From Branchipolynoe longqiensis (lineage: Eukaryota; Annelida; Polychaeta; Phyllodocida; Polynoidae), in contig CM059203.1 of the NCBI GenBank assembly GCA_030323885.1, forward strand, positions 1,426,001 to 1,490,000: a stretch of 64,000 bases of DNA, given 5' to 3'. Of the stretch, positions 19,645 through 29,967 are shown one piece after another. Position 1 is the first letter of the stretch. The number at the start of each line of letters is the position of its first letter. The position numbers were made by a program, and so were the translations under genes. The notes beneath the pieces were generated by a model, which searched no databases, was not told the DNA's origin, and worked only from the letters and a program-made list of their open reading frames with translations.

Positions 19645-20260
19645 AAACGGCTATTGACAATGCCTTGAGTTTGCTGGTACGCGCAGTGAAAAACGTTTAT
19701 TTTATTCAAAATTAATAGAAATACAGCACCCTAACCTTATAAATTTAATATAATCTAATCGTTGGATATGTTTTCTATATGTGTACCAAACAGTTTGTTT
19801 CTAAGTGGTGTGGTTTTAGAGATATTGCCATTGACAATGCATTGAGTTTGCCGGTATGGGCAGTGCAAAACGTTTATTTTATTCAAAATTAATAGAAATG
19901 CAGAAGCCTATCCTTATAAATTTAATATAATCTATTCGTTGAATATGTTTTCTATTTGTCTACCAAGCGGTTTGTCTCTAGGTGGTGTGGTTTTAGAGAT
20001 ATTTCACTTCTTCTGTATGAATATAATTCAAGATTGCTCACGGCCATTGACAATGCATTGAGTTTGCCGGTATGCGCAGTGAAAAACGTTTATTTTATTC
20101 AAAATTAATAGAAATGCAGAACCCTAACCTGATAAATTTAATATAATCTATTTGTTGAATATGTTTTCTATATGTCTACCAAGCGGTTTGTCTCTAGGTG
20201 GTGTACTCTTAGAGATATTACACTTCTTCTGTATGAAAATTGCTCATAGCCATTGAATTT
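19645..20260 (+). repeat. Three tandem copies of a 180-215 bp unit
   Basis: The phrase 'cattgacaatgccttgagtttgc ... gaaaaacgtttattttattcaaaattaatag ... ctctaggtggtgtggttttagagatatt' occurs three times head to tail (about 19651, 19830 and 20042). The second and third copies also carry 'cacttcttctgtatgaa'. Noncoding. Confidence 0.85.
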
Positions 20261-20660
20261 GCAGTGTTACAGTGTGCCCTAGAGGCCCACTACTTCAGTG
20301 GCGATGCGAACGGCAGGAACTTGAACTAAAAAGTCGGAGGTCCCCCATTTGCTGTCACAAAGCTCAGTTCATTGGCATTTAAGGATGTTAAAAGTCAGTT
20401 CAGCAACAATTTTTAGTGAAGCGCATTTCAACTGACCGCAATTGACAGGCTTTCAAGTATTGGCATCAGAAAATGTCCAATGCAGCTATCCGGTTCTACC
20501 CATGCATGTTGGAATTCCGTTGATCGCATTCTAGTTTTTGATCTCAAGTCAGCGCAAAGTGCAAATTTTGATGAAACCTAGACATACAAATAATCCACCG
20601 ACAAAATAACAGATTTGGGCCATGCAGGTAAATGAACTGTGTATCGAAAACTAAACGGGT

Positions 20661-20742
20661 CGCAGCTGACAGGGTTCGAACCTGTGTGGGTAGAACCCAT
20701 TGGATTTCAAGTCCAACGCCTTAACCACTCGGCCACAACTGC
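20661..20742 (-). tRNA. tRNA-Ser(UGA)
   Basis: Class II tRNA with acceptor GCAGTTG/CAGCTGC, anticodon stem TTGGA/TCCAA, loop CTTGAAA (anticodon TGA), long variable arm and B box GGTTCGAACCC. T run about 10 bp downstream (plus aaaa at 20647). First gene of cluster 1. Confidence 0.93.
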
Positions 20743-20851
20743 ACACAATGAAATGTTTGCAAACCTTGTCTTGACTTTCATCGAAGGAGAATGACTCAAT
20801 GAATTGGACGGATCTTTTCAACCCAGAATCGAATGAAAACAGTTTCTCGAA

Positions 20852-20899
20852 GCAGTTGTGGCCGAGTGGTTAAGGCGATAGACTAGAAATCTATTGGGC
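20852..20899 (+). pseudogene. tRNA-Ser(AGA), 3' half lost
   Basis: The 5' half is identical to the intact AGA genes up to 'atctattgggc'. Then a 15-bp piece 'cgatagactagaaat' is repeated and the sequence passes into MITE-2-like 'catatttaacagaattaca'. No variable arm or T arm, so not functional. Confidence 0.88.
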
Positions 20900-20914
20900 G
20901 ATAGACTAGAAATC

Positions 20915-21215
20915 ATATTTAACAGAATTACATCCTCAAATAATGAAATTTAATTAAATTAACCCTAAATTCCAAGCGATATTAAAGTAGCAGCTACATC
21001 GGCGTCGTTATTCATATTGTCAAATCGACAGTGAAAACTAAACAGATAGCAGTGCTTGCCAGATACAGATGGGGGTACTTGCCCATGCGCAGATATCGAT
21101 TTCCGCCTTAAACCGCTCCGTGTGTGGACACGACACTACTAGTGTCACTAGTTCGCCTCATCTAGTTCGCCTTATCTAGTTCGGCCTAAAGTTGTGCTGT
21201 GTGAACGGGGCTATA
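20915..21215. mobile_element. Fused remnants of MITE-2 and MITE-1
   Basis: 'catatttaacagaattaca ... aattaaccctaaattc' is MITE-2 sequence. From about 21085 'catgcgcagatatcgatttccgccttaaaccgctccgtgtgtgga' and 'gctgtgtgaacggggct' are inverted MITE-1 sequence. It ends where the tRNA spacer resumes ('caaatgctccaccgacaaagtaac'). Confidence 0.65.
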
Positions 21216-21415
21216 CAAATGCTCCACCGACAAAGTAACAAAATTGTGCCAGGCAGGTAAATGAACTGTGTATCGAAAAATAAACATCTTGCAGCTGGCA
21301 GGGTCTCATGAAAAGACATTTGTTTCATTCCTGTGTTGATGAGCTCTGTCCCCTGCAGTGACTAAATGTTGTTGGTTGGGAATCAACATGTCGCTTACAA
21401 ACAAGCTTCTCATGA

Positions 21416-21497
21416 GCAATTGTGGCCGAGTGGTTAAGGCGTTGGACTTGAAATCCAATGGGTTCTACCCGCACAGGTTCGAACCCTGTCAGCTGTG
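21416..21497 (+). tRNA. tRNA-Ser(UGA), weakened acceptor stem
   Basis: The body is identical to good UGA copies (TTGGA-CTTGAAA-TCCAA; GGTTCGAACCC), but the acceptor GCAATTG/CAGCTGT has an A4:C69 mismatch and a G1:U72 pair. No T4 run follows closely (only ttctttagg). It may be a decaying gene. Confidence 0.7.
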
Positions 21498-21705
21498 TTC
21501 TTTAGGTGAAGTCTGCACTCTTGAGTGACTTGACTGAGCTGCATTTGACATTTTCTGATGCCAATACTTGAAAGTCTGTCAATTGCGGTGAGTTGAAATG
21601 CCCTTCACTAAAAATTGTTGCTAAACTGACTTTTAAGAACCTCGAAATGCAATGTTAGTTGATCTTCTGGCCCAGGGCGATGATCAAAAACTTCCGCAAG
21701 TTATG

Positions 21706-21787
21706 CGCAGTCGGCAGGGTTCGAACCTGCGCGGGCAGAGCCCAATAGATTTCTAGTCTATCGCCTTAACCACTCGGCCACAACTGC
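21706..21787 (-). tRNA. tRNA-Ser(AGA)
   Basis: Acceptor GCAGTTG/CGACTGC, anticodon loop CTAGAAA (AGA, read as inosine-GA), stem ATAGA/TCTAT, T arm GCAGG-TTCGAAC-CCTGC, and TTTTT about 16 bp downstream (plus aaaaa 21686-21690). Divergent partner of the UGA gene at 21897 across a 109-bp spacer. Confidence 0.94.
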
Positions 21788-21896
21788 TTCGAGAAACTGT
21801 TCTCATTCGATTCTGGGTTGAAAAGATCCGTCCAATTCATTGAGTCATTCTCCTTCGATGAAAGTCAAGACAAGGTTTGCAAACATTTCATTGTGT

Positions 21897-21978
21897 GCAG
21901 TTGTGGCTGAGTGGTTAAGGCATTGGACTTGAAATCCAATGGGTTCTACCTGCACAGGTTCGAACCCTGTCAGCTGCG
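21897..21978 (+). tRNA. tRNA-Ser(UGA)
   Basis: Complete; A-box variant TGGCTGAGTGG, anticodon loop CTTGAAA, TTTTT at 21988-21992. It shares the head-to-head spacer with the AGA gene at 21706-21787. Confidence 0.93.
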
Positions 21979-22301
21979 ACCTGTTTATTTTTCGATACAC
22001 AGTTCATTTACCTGCATGGCCCAAATCTGTTACTTTGTCGGTGGATTATTTGTATGTCTAGATTTCATCAAAATTTGCATTTTGAGCTGACTTGAGATCA
22101 AAAACTAGAATGCGATCAACAGAATTCCAACATGCATGGGTAGAACCAGATAGTTCCTAGTCCCTGGCCTTAAGTGTGTGGCCATGACCGCTCTTGAAAA
22201 GACATTTGTTGCATTCCTGTGTTGATGAGCTCTGTGTCCTACAGTGACTAAATGTTGTTGGTTGGGAATGAACATGTCGCTTGCAAACAAACTTATCATG
22301 A

Positions 22302-22383
22302 GCAGTTGTGGCCGAGTGGTTAAGGCGTTGGACTCGAAATCCAATGGGTTCTACCCGCACAGGTTCGAACCCTGTCAGCTGCG
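22302..22383 (+). tRNA. tRNA-Ser(CGA)
   Basis: Complete; anticodon loop CTCGAAA (CGA) in stem TTGGA/TCCAA, acceptor GCAGTTG/CAGCTGC. The 3' flank 'ttctttaggtgaag' has no T4 run nearby. Confidence 0.92.
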
Positions 22384-22513
22384 TTCTTTAGGTGAAGTCT
22401 GCACTCTTGAGTGCCTTGACTGAGCTGCATTGGACATTTTCTGATGCCAATACTTGAAAGCCTGTCAATTGTGGTCAGTTGAAATGCCCTTCACTAAAAA
22501 TTGTTGCTAGCTG

Positions 22514-23059
22514 CAGTCACACTATGACGCTTCTCACCGGCGCGCCGCCAGCACGCAAAATAACTTCTACGCGTCGATACACGTCCAACTTTTCGGCGGT
22601 GTAGGGAAAAAGTTTGGCGTCAAAGCAGCGTGTTAGTAGCGCGCAGCCAACATGTGTCGACGAGTGCGGAAAAAAAAGAAAAATGTTTGGTGCGACCTCA
22701 TCATATGACCTTAGATGTAGCTAGGGTGTAAAACAACAAAGCAACCATTTGTCGCAACGTGCGGAGACACTCCATAACAATCTTCCAGCGCGTCCAACGT
22801 ATCTCACGCGCGCCTAACGTCCCCGTAGCGTTCGACCCACACATTGGCACGCGTTGAAAATTTTTGTAAGCACAAATCTTTCGACGCGCCCCGACGCGCG
22901 CCGACCATCCTCGCCGACCGTCGACGTCCATCAAGGTGTACCGACGTGTACCGACCCGCACATAACGCGCGCCGAACTCTTCTCGACGTCTCCCGACGTT
23001 TTGCCAAAAACGAGCACACGTCGACGCGCATTGGAGAGAAGCGTCGTAGTGTGACTGCT
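22514..23059. mobile_element. MITE-3 (CpG-rich), older copy
   Basis: Inverted ends agtcacactatgacgcttctc and gagaagcgtcgtagtgtgact. The interior is full of CGCG/ACGCG words. A SINE-A tail fragment ('atatgaccttagatgtagctagggtgtaaaacaacaaa', about 22695-22738) interrupts it. Confidence 0.8.
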
Positions 23060-23060
23060 A

Positions 23061-23892
23061 AAGGCCCTGTCACACTACGACGTTTCTCCCCAGCGCGCTT
23101 CGACGCGTGCCGACGGGTTGGGTTTTTGTTCAACACGTCGGTACACGTCCGGTTCGTTACCGGCGCGTTGCCGGCGCGTTACCGGCGCGTCGGTACATAG
23201 CAACGTGTGAATGGACACGTCGGCGCGCGTCGGGGCGCGTCGGGGCGCGTCGAGGTTTTGTGCATGCACAAAACTTTGGACGCGCGGCGACGCGCGCCAA
23301 CGGGTTGGAGGGCGCGTTACGGACGCGTTAGCAACACGTCGACACGCGTTGGCGGCGCGCCGGCGGAACGCTGGCAGGACGTTGATCAATGTTGGTTAAC
23401 GTTGGCTCTTTTTCCCCAAAAATGGGAGCGTTCCGTCGGCGCGTCGGGAACGTCCCATCGACGTGTTGTGGGCATGCCATTGGCGTTGCTCCAGCGTTTC
23501 TCGGCGCGTTGGACGTGTTGCCGGCGCGCCTGGATGCGTTGGCCGCGCGCTGTGGACGCGCTGTGGACGCGCTGCGGGCGCGTCCTAACGTGTTGCTGGC
23601 GGGTATGTACGGGTTGACGCAATACTAACACGATACCAACGCGCTCCCTCCACGCTGTAAACGCGCCGATAGCGCGCCACCAGGGCGCCGACAACGCGCC
23701 AATAACACGCTACTAACGCGCCAATAACGCGCCAATAACGCGCCAATAACGCGCCTCCAACACGCCACTAACACGCTGCGCCGTGTCAAACTTTCTCCCA
23801 AAGCGCCGAAAAGTTCGACGTTTCTCGACGGGTTGCAAATATTTTGCGCGTTGCCGGCGCGCCGGCAGAAGCGTCGTAATGTGACAGGGCCT
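23061..23892. mobile_element. MITE-3 (CpG-rich), complete copy
   Basis: About 830 bp with inverted ends AAGGCCCTGTCACACTACGAC and its complement (gtcgtaatgtgacagggcctt). The interior has dozens of GCGCGTCGG/AACGCGCC words and 'taacgcgccaa' tandem copies (23700-23760). Arg-rich open frames on both strands are a side effect of the CGN-rich sequence. Confidence 0.88.
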
Positions 23893-23893
23893 T

Positions 23894-24669
23894 AAAGGCC
23901 CTGTCACACTACGACGTTTCCTACCAACGCGCGTCGACGTGTTGCCTTTTTGGTCGAAACGTCGGTACACGTCCGGAACGTTACCGGCGCGTTAACGGCG
24001 CGTTACAGGCGCGTTAGGGCACGTCGGTACATAGCAACTTGTGAATGGACACGTCGGCGCGCGTCGGCGCGCGTCGGGACGCGTCGAGGTTTTGTGCTTG
24101 CACAAAACTTTCGACGGGCCGCAACGCGCGGCAGCGTGTTGGCGGGCGCGTTACGGACGCGTTAGCAACACGTCGACACGCGTTGGCGGCGCGCAGGCGG
24201 AACGCTGGCAGGACGTTGATCAACGTTGGTTAACGTTGGCTTTTTTTTCCCCAAAATGCGAGCGTTCTGTCGGCGCGTCGGGAACGTCCCATCGACGTGT
24301 TGTGGGCGCGCCATTGGCGTTGCTCCAGCGTTTCTCGGCGCGTTGGACGTGTTGCCGGCATGTCTGGACGCGTTGGCCGCGTGTGGACGCGCTGTGGGCG
24401 CGCTGCGGGCGCGTCCTAACGTGTTGCTGGCGGGTATGTACGGGTTGACGCAATACTAACACGATACCAACGCGCTCCCTCCACGCTGTAAACGCGCCGA
24501 TAGCGCGCCACCAGGGCGCCGACAACGCGCCAATAACACGCTACTAACGCGCCAATAACGCGCCAATAACGCGCCAATAACGCGCCAATAACGCGCCTCC
24601 AACACGCCACTAACACGCTGCGCCGTGTCAAACTTTCTCCCAAAGCGCCGAAAAGTTCGACGTTTCTCG
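23894..24669. mobile_element. MITE-3 (CpG-rich), second copy in tandem, cut by gap
   Basis: Nearly identical to 23061-23892, starting with the same AAGGCCCTGTCACACTACGAC directly after the previous copy's right end; it runs into the N gap before its own right end. Confidence 0.88.
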
Positions 24670-25168
24670 NNNNNNNNNNNNNNNNNNNNNNNNNNNNNNN
24701 NNNNNNNNNNNNNNNNNNNNNNNNNNNNNNNNNNNNNNNNNNNNNNNNNNNNNNNNNNNNNNNNNNNNNNNNNNNNNNNNNNNNNNNNNNNNNNNNNNNN
24801 NNNNNNNNNNNNNNNNNNNNNNNNNNNNNNNNNNNNNNNNNNNNNNNNNNNNNNNNNNNNNNNNNNNNNNNNNNNNNNNNNNNNNNNNNNNNNNNNNNNN
24901 NNNNNNNNNNNNNNNNNNNNNNNNNNNNNNNNNNNNNNNNNNNNNNNNNNNNNNNNNNNNNNNNNNNNNNNNNNNNNNNNNNNNNNNNNNNNNNNNNNNN
25001 NNNNNNNNNNNNNNNNNNNNNNNNNNNNNNNNNNNNNNNNNNNNNNNNNNNNNNNNNNNNNNNNNNNNNNNNNNNNNNNNNNNNNNNNNNNNNNNNNNNN
25101 NNNNNNNNNNNNNNNNNNNNNNNNNNNNNNNNNNNNNNNNNNNNNNNNNNNNNNNNNNNNNNNNNNNN
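24670..25168. other. Assembly gap (N run)
   Basis: 499 undetermined bases; the right end of MITE-3 copy 3 and sequence between it and the retroelement lie here. Confidence 0.99.
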
Positions 25169-25646
25169 TGTTCAGACTACTACACTATTCATCAGTTAAG
25201 TCACAGCTGTGCTCGACAGGGCACATCCGTAGCACTGTCACTGATAGCCAATCTGACTCAGGCAGCTCGCAGCCCGGCGGTGCAGGCGACCGGGCCATTT
25301 TTCGTCGATCGGTCCGTTCACGGTCGATTGCACCTGCCAGTGCATATGCGTCACAGTTCACATCCGCTGTCCTTGCAGCCCCTGCTGCGGCCGATATTGA
25401 GTGCACAGTCACACAATCCTCATTGGCCGCCGTCACTCACGCGCATGTGTCCCGACGTGGCAGCCACATCCAATTTGCACTTGGACTCACCGCTGAATCA
25501 GTCAGCGAGGTAACCCACTGTGACGAATGTACCACACTACATGCCTCACTGTCTCTTGTTGTCTGAACATGCCCAACCTCAGTATTTCTGCTAAAAAATT
25601 GTGGTTCATCCTCAGACCTTGTTCGCTTGCCTCGTACTACCGTATC
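25169..25646 (-). mobile_element. Retroelement region downstream of the gag-like ORF
   Basis: Open frames on both strands but no reverse-transcriptase motif recognised. The first 17 bp next to the gap (tgttcagactactacac) are the exact inverse of the start of the solo LTR at 14640, so an inverted LTR of that family may begin here and continue into the gap. Confidence 0.4.
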
Positions 25647-26585
25647 TCATTCCTTAGTGCACACAATTTTTGTATGGACCGATGCGCCACATTTTGCACA
25701 CCAGTGCCCATATTGACACTCCGAGGCCGGCAACGCACACCTGTCCTGCTTATTGTGTGTGTAGCACAGCCTTTTGCCATCCTTCATAAAGACGCTCCCG
25801 GTGTCAATTGGCTGAGAGGTTGACTTACCCGTCCGCATGTTTTCGAACAAGTAATACTCCAACGCATGCTCCTGTGCCCCCGTATTGAACGCCTTAAATC
25901 CAACCTTCACAGCCTCTCTCCTTACTGCGGTATCATACCCAACATGGGCCGAATGGTAAAATTTGTCCGCTCTCGCCATACCAGAGATGTAGGCAATATG
26001 GTCAATAAATTTCTGCGCGTCCTCCAAAGACGCGTCGTCCCTCTCTAGCATCCAATGGCATGCTGCTTCTACCAACTCATGCGGGTTCAGTTTGGTTACA
26101 CACTTCTTCTTACGTACACAAGTCTTTAAAGCCCACTTACTCTTAATTTTCTTGTCAGCACTCGATGAACGGTCTCGAGAATTCGACGAACTCGACGAGC
26201 GACGCCGGTGCTTGCGACGAGTGTCTTTAGACGCACTTCTACCATGAGCCGGTTTCTCGGTCACCTCTAACTGTCCCAGTTCTTCCTCCATCATCGCTAG
26301 CTTCCTACGTCACTCTAATGTGCATAGCCGTGCCTCCAGGACTCTCTCTTTCTCACTGAAAGCCCCGTCTTCATCCACATGGTGCACCGGCAGTCCCTCC
26401 ATCTTCCTCGGTGCTTCCAGCTCCACCTTAACACCCTGCTCTTTTGCCGCCATGGCTGTCCTATTACGTGCCGACCTGCGAAGCGGCCCCCGCATCCTAT
26501 TACACTTAGCGTTCAGAGGTGCTCCATGATTATGTCCACACGGCCCGCAATACGTATCTGGCATATGGCAAATTCCTAGCAACAC
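25647..26585 (-). pseudogene. DIRS/Ngaro-type retrotransposon gag-like ORF with one in-frame TGA
   Basis: One continuous minus-strand frame of about 310 codons broken by a single TGA at 26310-26312; the part after it restarts at an ATG at 26294. Order of parts: N-terminal Cys/His cluster C-x2-C-x3-H-x6-C (CGPCGHNHGAPLNAKC), a basic and Ser-rich stretch (RRKHRRRSSSSSNSRDRSSS), a helical middle (ELVEAACHWMLERDDASLED), and a C-terminal Cys/His cluster (CQYGHWCAKCGASVHTKIVC). This layout resembles first-ORF proteins of tyrosine-recombinase retroelements (family inference). The stop would fit CGA to TGA at a CpG. Not a host gene as far as can be seen. Confidence 0.7.
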
Positions 26586-26769
26586 CTGGCCTGGTACCTG
26601 CCCTCAACAGACCCACAGTAAAACACTCACAGCGACACAGACTGGTAGAATCCTACTTGCTCCTCCACTGCTGCAGTTCCCACGGCCAATTCATGGTAAC
26701 AGTCGTACAAATGTATATACATTGATTATCTCACTTTTCATGAAAATGGACTTACTTGGTTTTGCGCCT

Positions 26770-26893
26770 GAACTCCTCATGTGTTTACATGTGATCAAAC
26801 CCACCACAAGGTGGCACTGCGAAATTTACATTACCATGGGAGAGATAGCGAGTGAGCTGTCTTAGTGTTATAGGGTCTTTGTATATACTAATA
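26770..26893 (-). repeat. Terminal-repeat-like sequence of the gag-bearing element
   Basis: 'tcaaacccaccacaaggtggcactgc', 'aaatttacat', 'gggagagatag' and 'tcttagtgttatagggtctttg' recur in inverse orientation at 61990-62115. It lies upstream of the gag-like ORF, where an element end is expected. Confidence 0.6.
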
Positions 26894-27054
26894 CTGTTCT
26901 GGAATATGTGTGACTGCTATGCATGCACAATATATAATTCCGTCTGATGGATGTGCTGAAAATATCCGTTATTTTTATCACTATTCTGCCTCAATGTTTC
27001 CTGATATATATAATATATACAATATATATAGAATATATACAATATCTATAGGGG

Positions 27055-27180
27055 AGCGGGGTGTAGCTCAGGCAGTAGGGTGTCCACCTGTGGAAGTGTG
27101 GGTTATCCTATCGACCCTTCTCAGTGGATCCATTTGCAGTTTGGGTTATTTTCCGTTCCAACCAGTGGTTCACAACACGG
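27055..27180 (+). mobile_element. Short tRNA-headed SINE-D
   Basis: The head 'ggggtgtagctcaggcagtagggtgtccacctgtggaagtgtgg' resembles a tRNA, followed by 'catttgcagtttgggttattttccgttccaaccagtggttcacaac'. An inverted second copy is at 29437-29550. Confidence 0.65.
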
Positions 27181-27470
27181 CCGCATTCAGGGTATGCCTC
27201 CAAGTCGACTCCGAGACGTCTTTTTGGCCTATTTGCATTCAGGGTATGCCTCGGAGACTCCTCACTTTTCAGGTAGGAGGCAAAAAGTGCCTCATAAATG
27301 GCTGCCAAATTCAGTGGTTTCAGCCAATCAGAGCTGTTCTTTTCAATTGCAAGTGGCTGCCTCCTATGGAGGCAGCCATTTTTGAGGCAACCGACTGCTT
27401 TTGCTGTTCAGACTAGCCTGACATCAGGAATTTCTCCGAGACACCTCTGAGGCGCACCCTGAACGCAGCC
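27179..27470. mobile_element. MITE, GGCCGCGTTCAGGGT family
   Basis: Starts ggccgcattcagggtatgcc and ends gcgcaccctgaacgcagcc; the middle is shared with 7181-7457. Confidence 0.8.
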
Positions 27471-27748
27471 CTCGTTCATCAAAGGCTGTGGTATGTGCTG
27501 TCCTGTCTGTGGGAAAGTGCATATAAAAGACCCCTTGCTGCTTATCGGAAAGAGTAGCCTATCTGGCAGCAGCAGATTTCCTCCAAAGAAATGTCAGAAT
27601 GACCATATGTTTGATGCCCGATAGCCGATGATAAAAATCAATGTGCTCTATAGTCATCATTAAATATAGCAAACTTTTCTTTTTTTATTAACTATATATT
27701 AGGAAACATTGAGGCGGAATAATATAAATATATCTATATATATATATA

Positions 27749-27925
27749 CAGTAATACCTCTCTAACCGGCCACCTCCACAGATCGACCACTCCATTACAT
27801 CGATCGCTTTATTTGGTCCCAACACTGCCATTATAAGGATATTCTAACTCCCTAAACCGACCACCTCCCTAAATGAACCACTTAAAGTCGGTCCCAAGGT
27901 CAGTCGATGTATAGAGGTTTCACTG
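27749..27925. mobile_element. Pogo-like MITE, CAGTAATACCTCTCTAACCG type
   Basis: Left end cagtaatacctctctaaccgg, right end inverted (atagaggtttcactg). Related to the copy at 55253-55426. Flanked by TA-rich sequence, as expected for TA-targeting Tc1/mariner-pogo elements. Confidence 0.75.
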
Positions 27926-27937
27926 TGTGTGTGTGTG

Positions 27938-27951
27938 TATATATAAGTACT

Positions 27952-27982
<31 letters not shown>

Positions 27983-28150
27983 TATATGTAGGTGAACGCA
28001 GACAACATGGACGACTGAAAGGCGGATAGAATTATTCATTGATGACATTAATTAACACAACCATTGACATAACCGTAGCAATGTAGCAATTGACGAACCG
28101 TTGACATAACCGTAGCAATTGAAGAACCGTTGACATAACCGTAGCAATTA
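27938..28150 (+). repeat. (TG)n/(TA)n tract and 30-bp ACCGTTGACATAACCGTAGCA repeats
   Basis: Simple TG/TA repeats to 27976, then three to four copies of a roughly 30-bp unit 'gaaccgttgacataaccgtagcaatt' at 28060-28150. Confidence 0.8.
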
Positions 28151-28340
28151 ACTAAATGTATCTGCCTGGGCAAACACGCCCTCCATTATTATATAAGTAC
28201 AAAACAAGAAATCGGGTGAGGAGTGTGATTCGAGCGGCCATGACCTTAGAAGTAGGGTCTGGTCAGGCGGGCTTGTCGCGAGGAAGTGGGGTGGGGACTG
28301 CGGCGCCACCTGACGGACTCGAACCCGGTAGTCCAATGGT

Positions 28341-28868
28341 TAAAGTTGCATAGTCTGATGACTTTAGCATTTGTGTATCCTTTTTGAGACAAATATATCA
28401 AGTTGACTATTATAACGTAATATTCATTATTCCTGAGTCATTTTGATGGAAAATGGCTAGTTTTGGAGCAATTTGAGCTGAAAGAACCCAAAATCATTTC
28501 GGCAAGCTTGTCAAAAGTCTTGTTTTTGTGGCCCAGATTCACATCTCGTGATGGTCATGTGATGAGGAATGACCTATTAATGTGTAGGTAGTGTGGAACC
28601 TGACTAGTGCTATATATGGTACTGGGAATGAGGGTCAAACTAATAAGGTCACGAGATTGACCTAGTTGGTTAGTGGTCTCCCTGCCTAATGGCTGTCTCA
28701 AAGTAGGTTCCCAAAGGGATAGGGTCACAAATTCACTGATTATTCTGTGCATGCTGCGCCAAAGCCTTAGTTAATGCACCAGCACCTAAGTTGTATTTAT
28801 ATAATCAAATGTAGGTAAGTGTTTTGGTTTTGAAAAATAATATGTTTCATCGGACCATGCAACTTTAA
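28341..28868. mobile_element. MITE, AAAGTTGCATAGTCTGATG family, longest copy
   Basis: Ends ttaaagttgcatagtctgatg and catcggaccatgcaactttaa are inverted copies. Confidence 0.8.
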
Positions 28869-28929
28869 CCTTATTAACACCAGGGGAGGCCTCTGCACTC
28901 TCCCTTCACCGGTACATCAAGGACATTCG

Positions 28930-28930
28930 C

Positions 28931-28978
<48 letters not shown>
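28930..28978 (+). repeat. (AT)n microsatellite
   Basis: About 24 perfect AT dinucleotides. Confidence 0.97.
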
Positions 28979-28980
<2 letters not shown>

Positions 28981-29119
28981 GTGCATGCATAGAAGTGAGA
29001 CAGATCTACTCCAGAATACAGGGATGAAAGTGGTCTCCGGGGAAAAAAGCGGAAATGCTGATATTCTCCCCTAGGCTTAGCATTGTCAGGGAATTGCAGA
29101 AAATTCTCAGAAGTCGGGT

Positions 29120-29330
29120 TTCATATATATTGGTATACGCTGATAGTGCTGCACCGTTTGAAGCATGTATTAGTAGTGTACACTGCGTTTGGAGCATTTA
29201 TTAGTAGTATACGTTGATAGTGTTGCGAGGTTTGGAGCATTTATTAGTCGTATACGCTGATAGTGCTGCGGCATCAGCGCCATATATTAGTACATGCTGA
29301 TGGTGCTGCGGGATTGAAAAATCCCGGAAA
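29120..29330 (+). repeat. Imperfect 45-bp repeats (TATTAGTAGTATACGCTGATAGTGCTGC)
   Basis: The phrase 'tattagtagtatacgttgatagtgttgcg..tttggagcat' recurs four to five times with substitutions. Noncoding. Confidence 0.7.
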
Positions 29331-29436
29331 TCCGCGGAATCACGGAGATCTGTCATTCGTGAGAATTGCTTCTTGTTTATATTCACCTAATGCAGTACAT
29401 CGCATACGAAGGCAGCACATACCACAACCTTTGATG

Positions 29437-29550
29437 AACCAGTTGTGGACCACTGGTTGGAACGGAAAATAGCCCAAACTGCAAATGGGTCCATTGAGCA
29501 GGATCGATGTGATGACCACAGCTTCACAGGTGAACACTCTACCGCCTTAC
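29437..29550 (-). mobile_element. SINE-D, inverted copy
   Basis: The minus strand reads the same tRNA-like head and 'tttgcagtttgggctattttccgttccaaccagtgg' as 27055-27180. Confidence 0.6.
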
Positions 29551-29617
29551 CTATGTCACGCTCTCCCCCCTCTGCTCCCCACCACTACCCATGCGCAGAC
29601 ATTCATAATACAGTTCT

Positions 29618-29956
29618 TCTTCTTCTTTGTTGTTGTACGTCCTAGCAAAATCTAAGGTCATATCAGGAGGGGTACCGACTTGTGACAGTGTGCACTCAGG
29701 GTGACTTTATAGTGCTGTCCTACTGGGAAACCAGGTCGCCGGCACCATGACCTGGTATCTCACTCAGTCACATTATCCTGACACTGAGCACACCAGTCCT
29801 TGCCCTGTCCAAAATAATGCCTAGCGCCTAGCTAGGAAGCTACAAGTATCAATTTTTAAGTCATTGGTTTCACTCGACTGGGGTTCGAACCCACGACCCC
29901 ATGATCTACCAGCACGGGAGACGGACGCTCTAACTCATTCGGCCATCCCGTCTGGT
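29618..29956 (-). mobile_element. SINE-A, full-length inverted copy
   Basis: The head on the minus strand (ccagacgggatggccgaatg ... tcgtgggttcgaacccc) through the body to 'ctaggacgtacaacaacaaa'. Both tRNA-like A and B boxes are recognisable. Confidence 0.85.
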
Positions 29957-29967
29957 CCATAACAATA

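Noticed and set aside
22701..24643. Many Arg/Ala-rich ORFs on both strands
   Set aside because: By-product of CGCG-rich MITE-3 sequence; the frames recur in both strands and between copies with no protein signature.
24625..25566. An ORF spanning the N gap (likewise the ORFs spanning 53936-54431)
   Set aside because: The open frame is created by undetermined bases.
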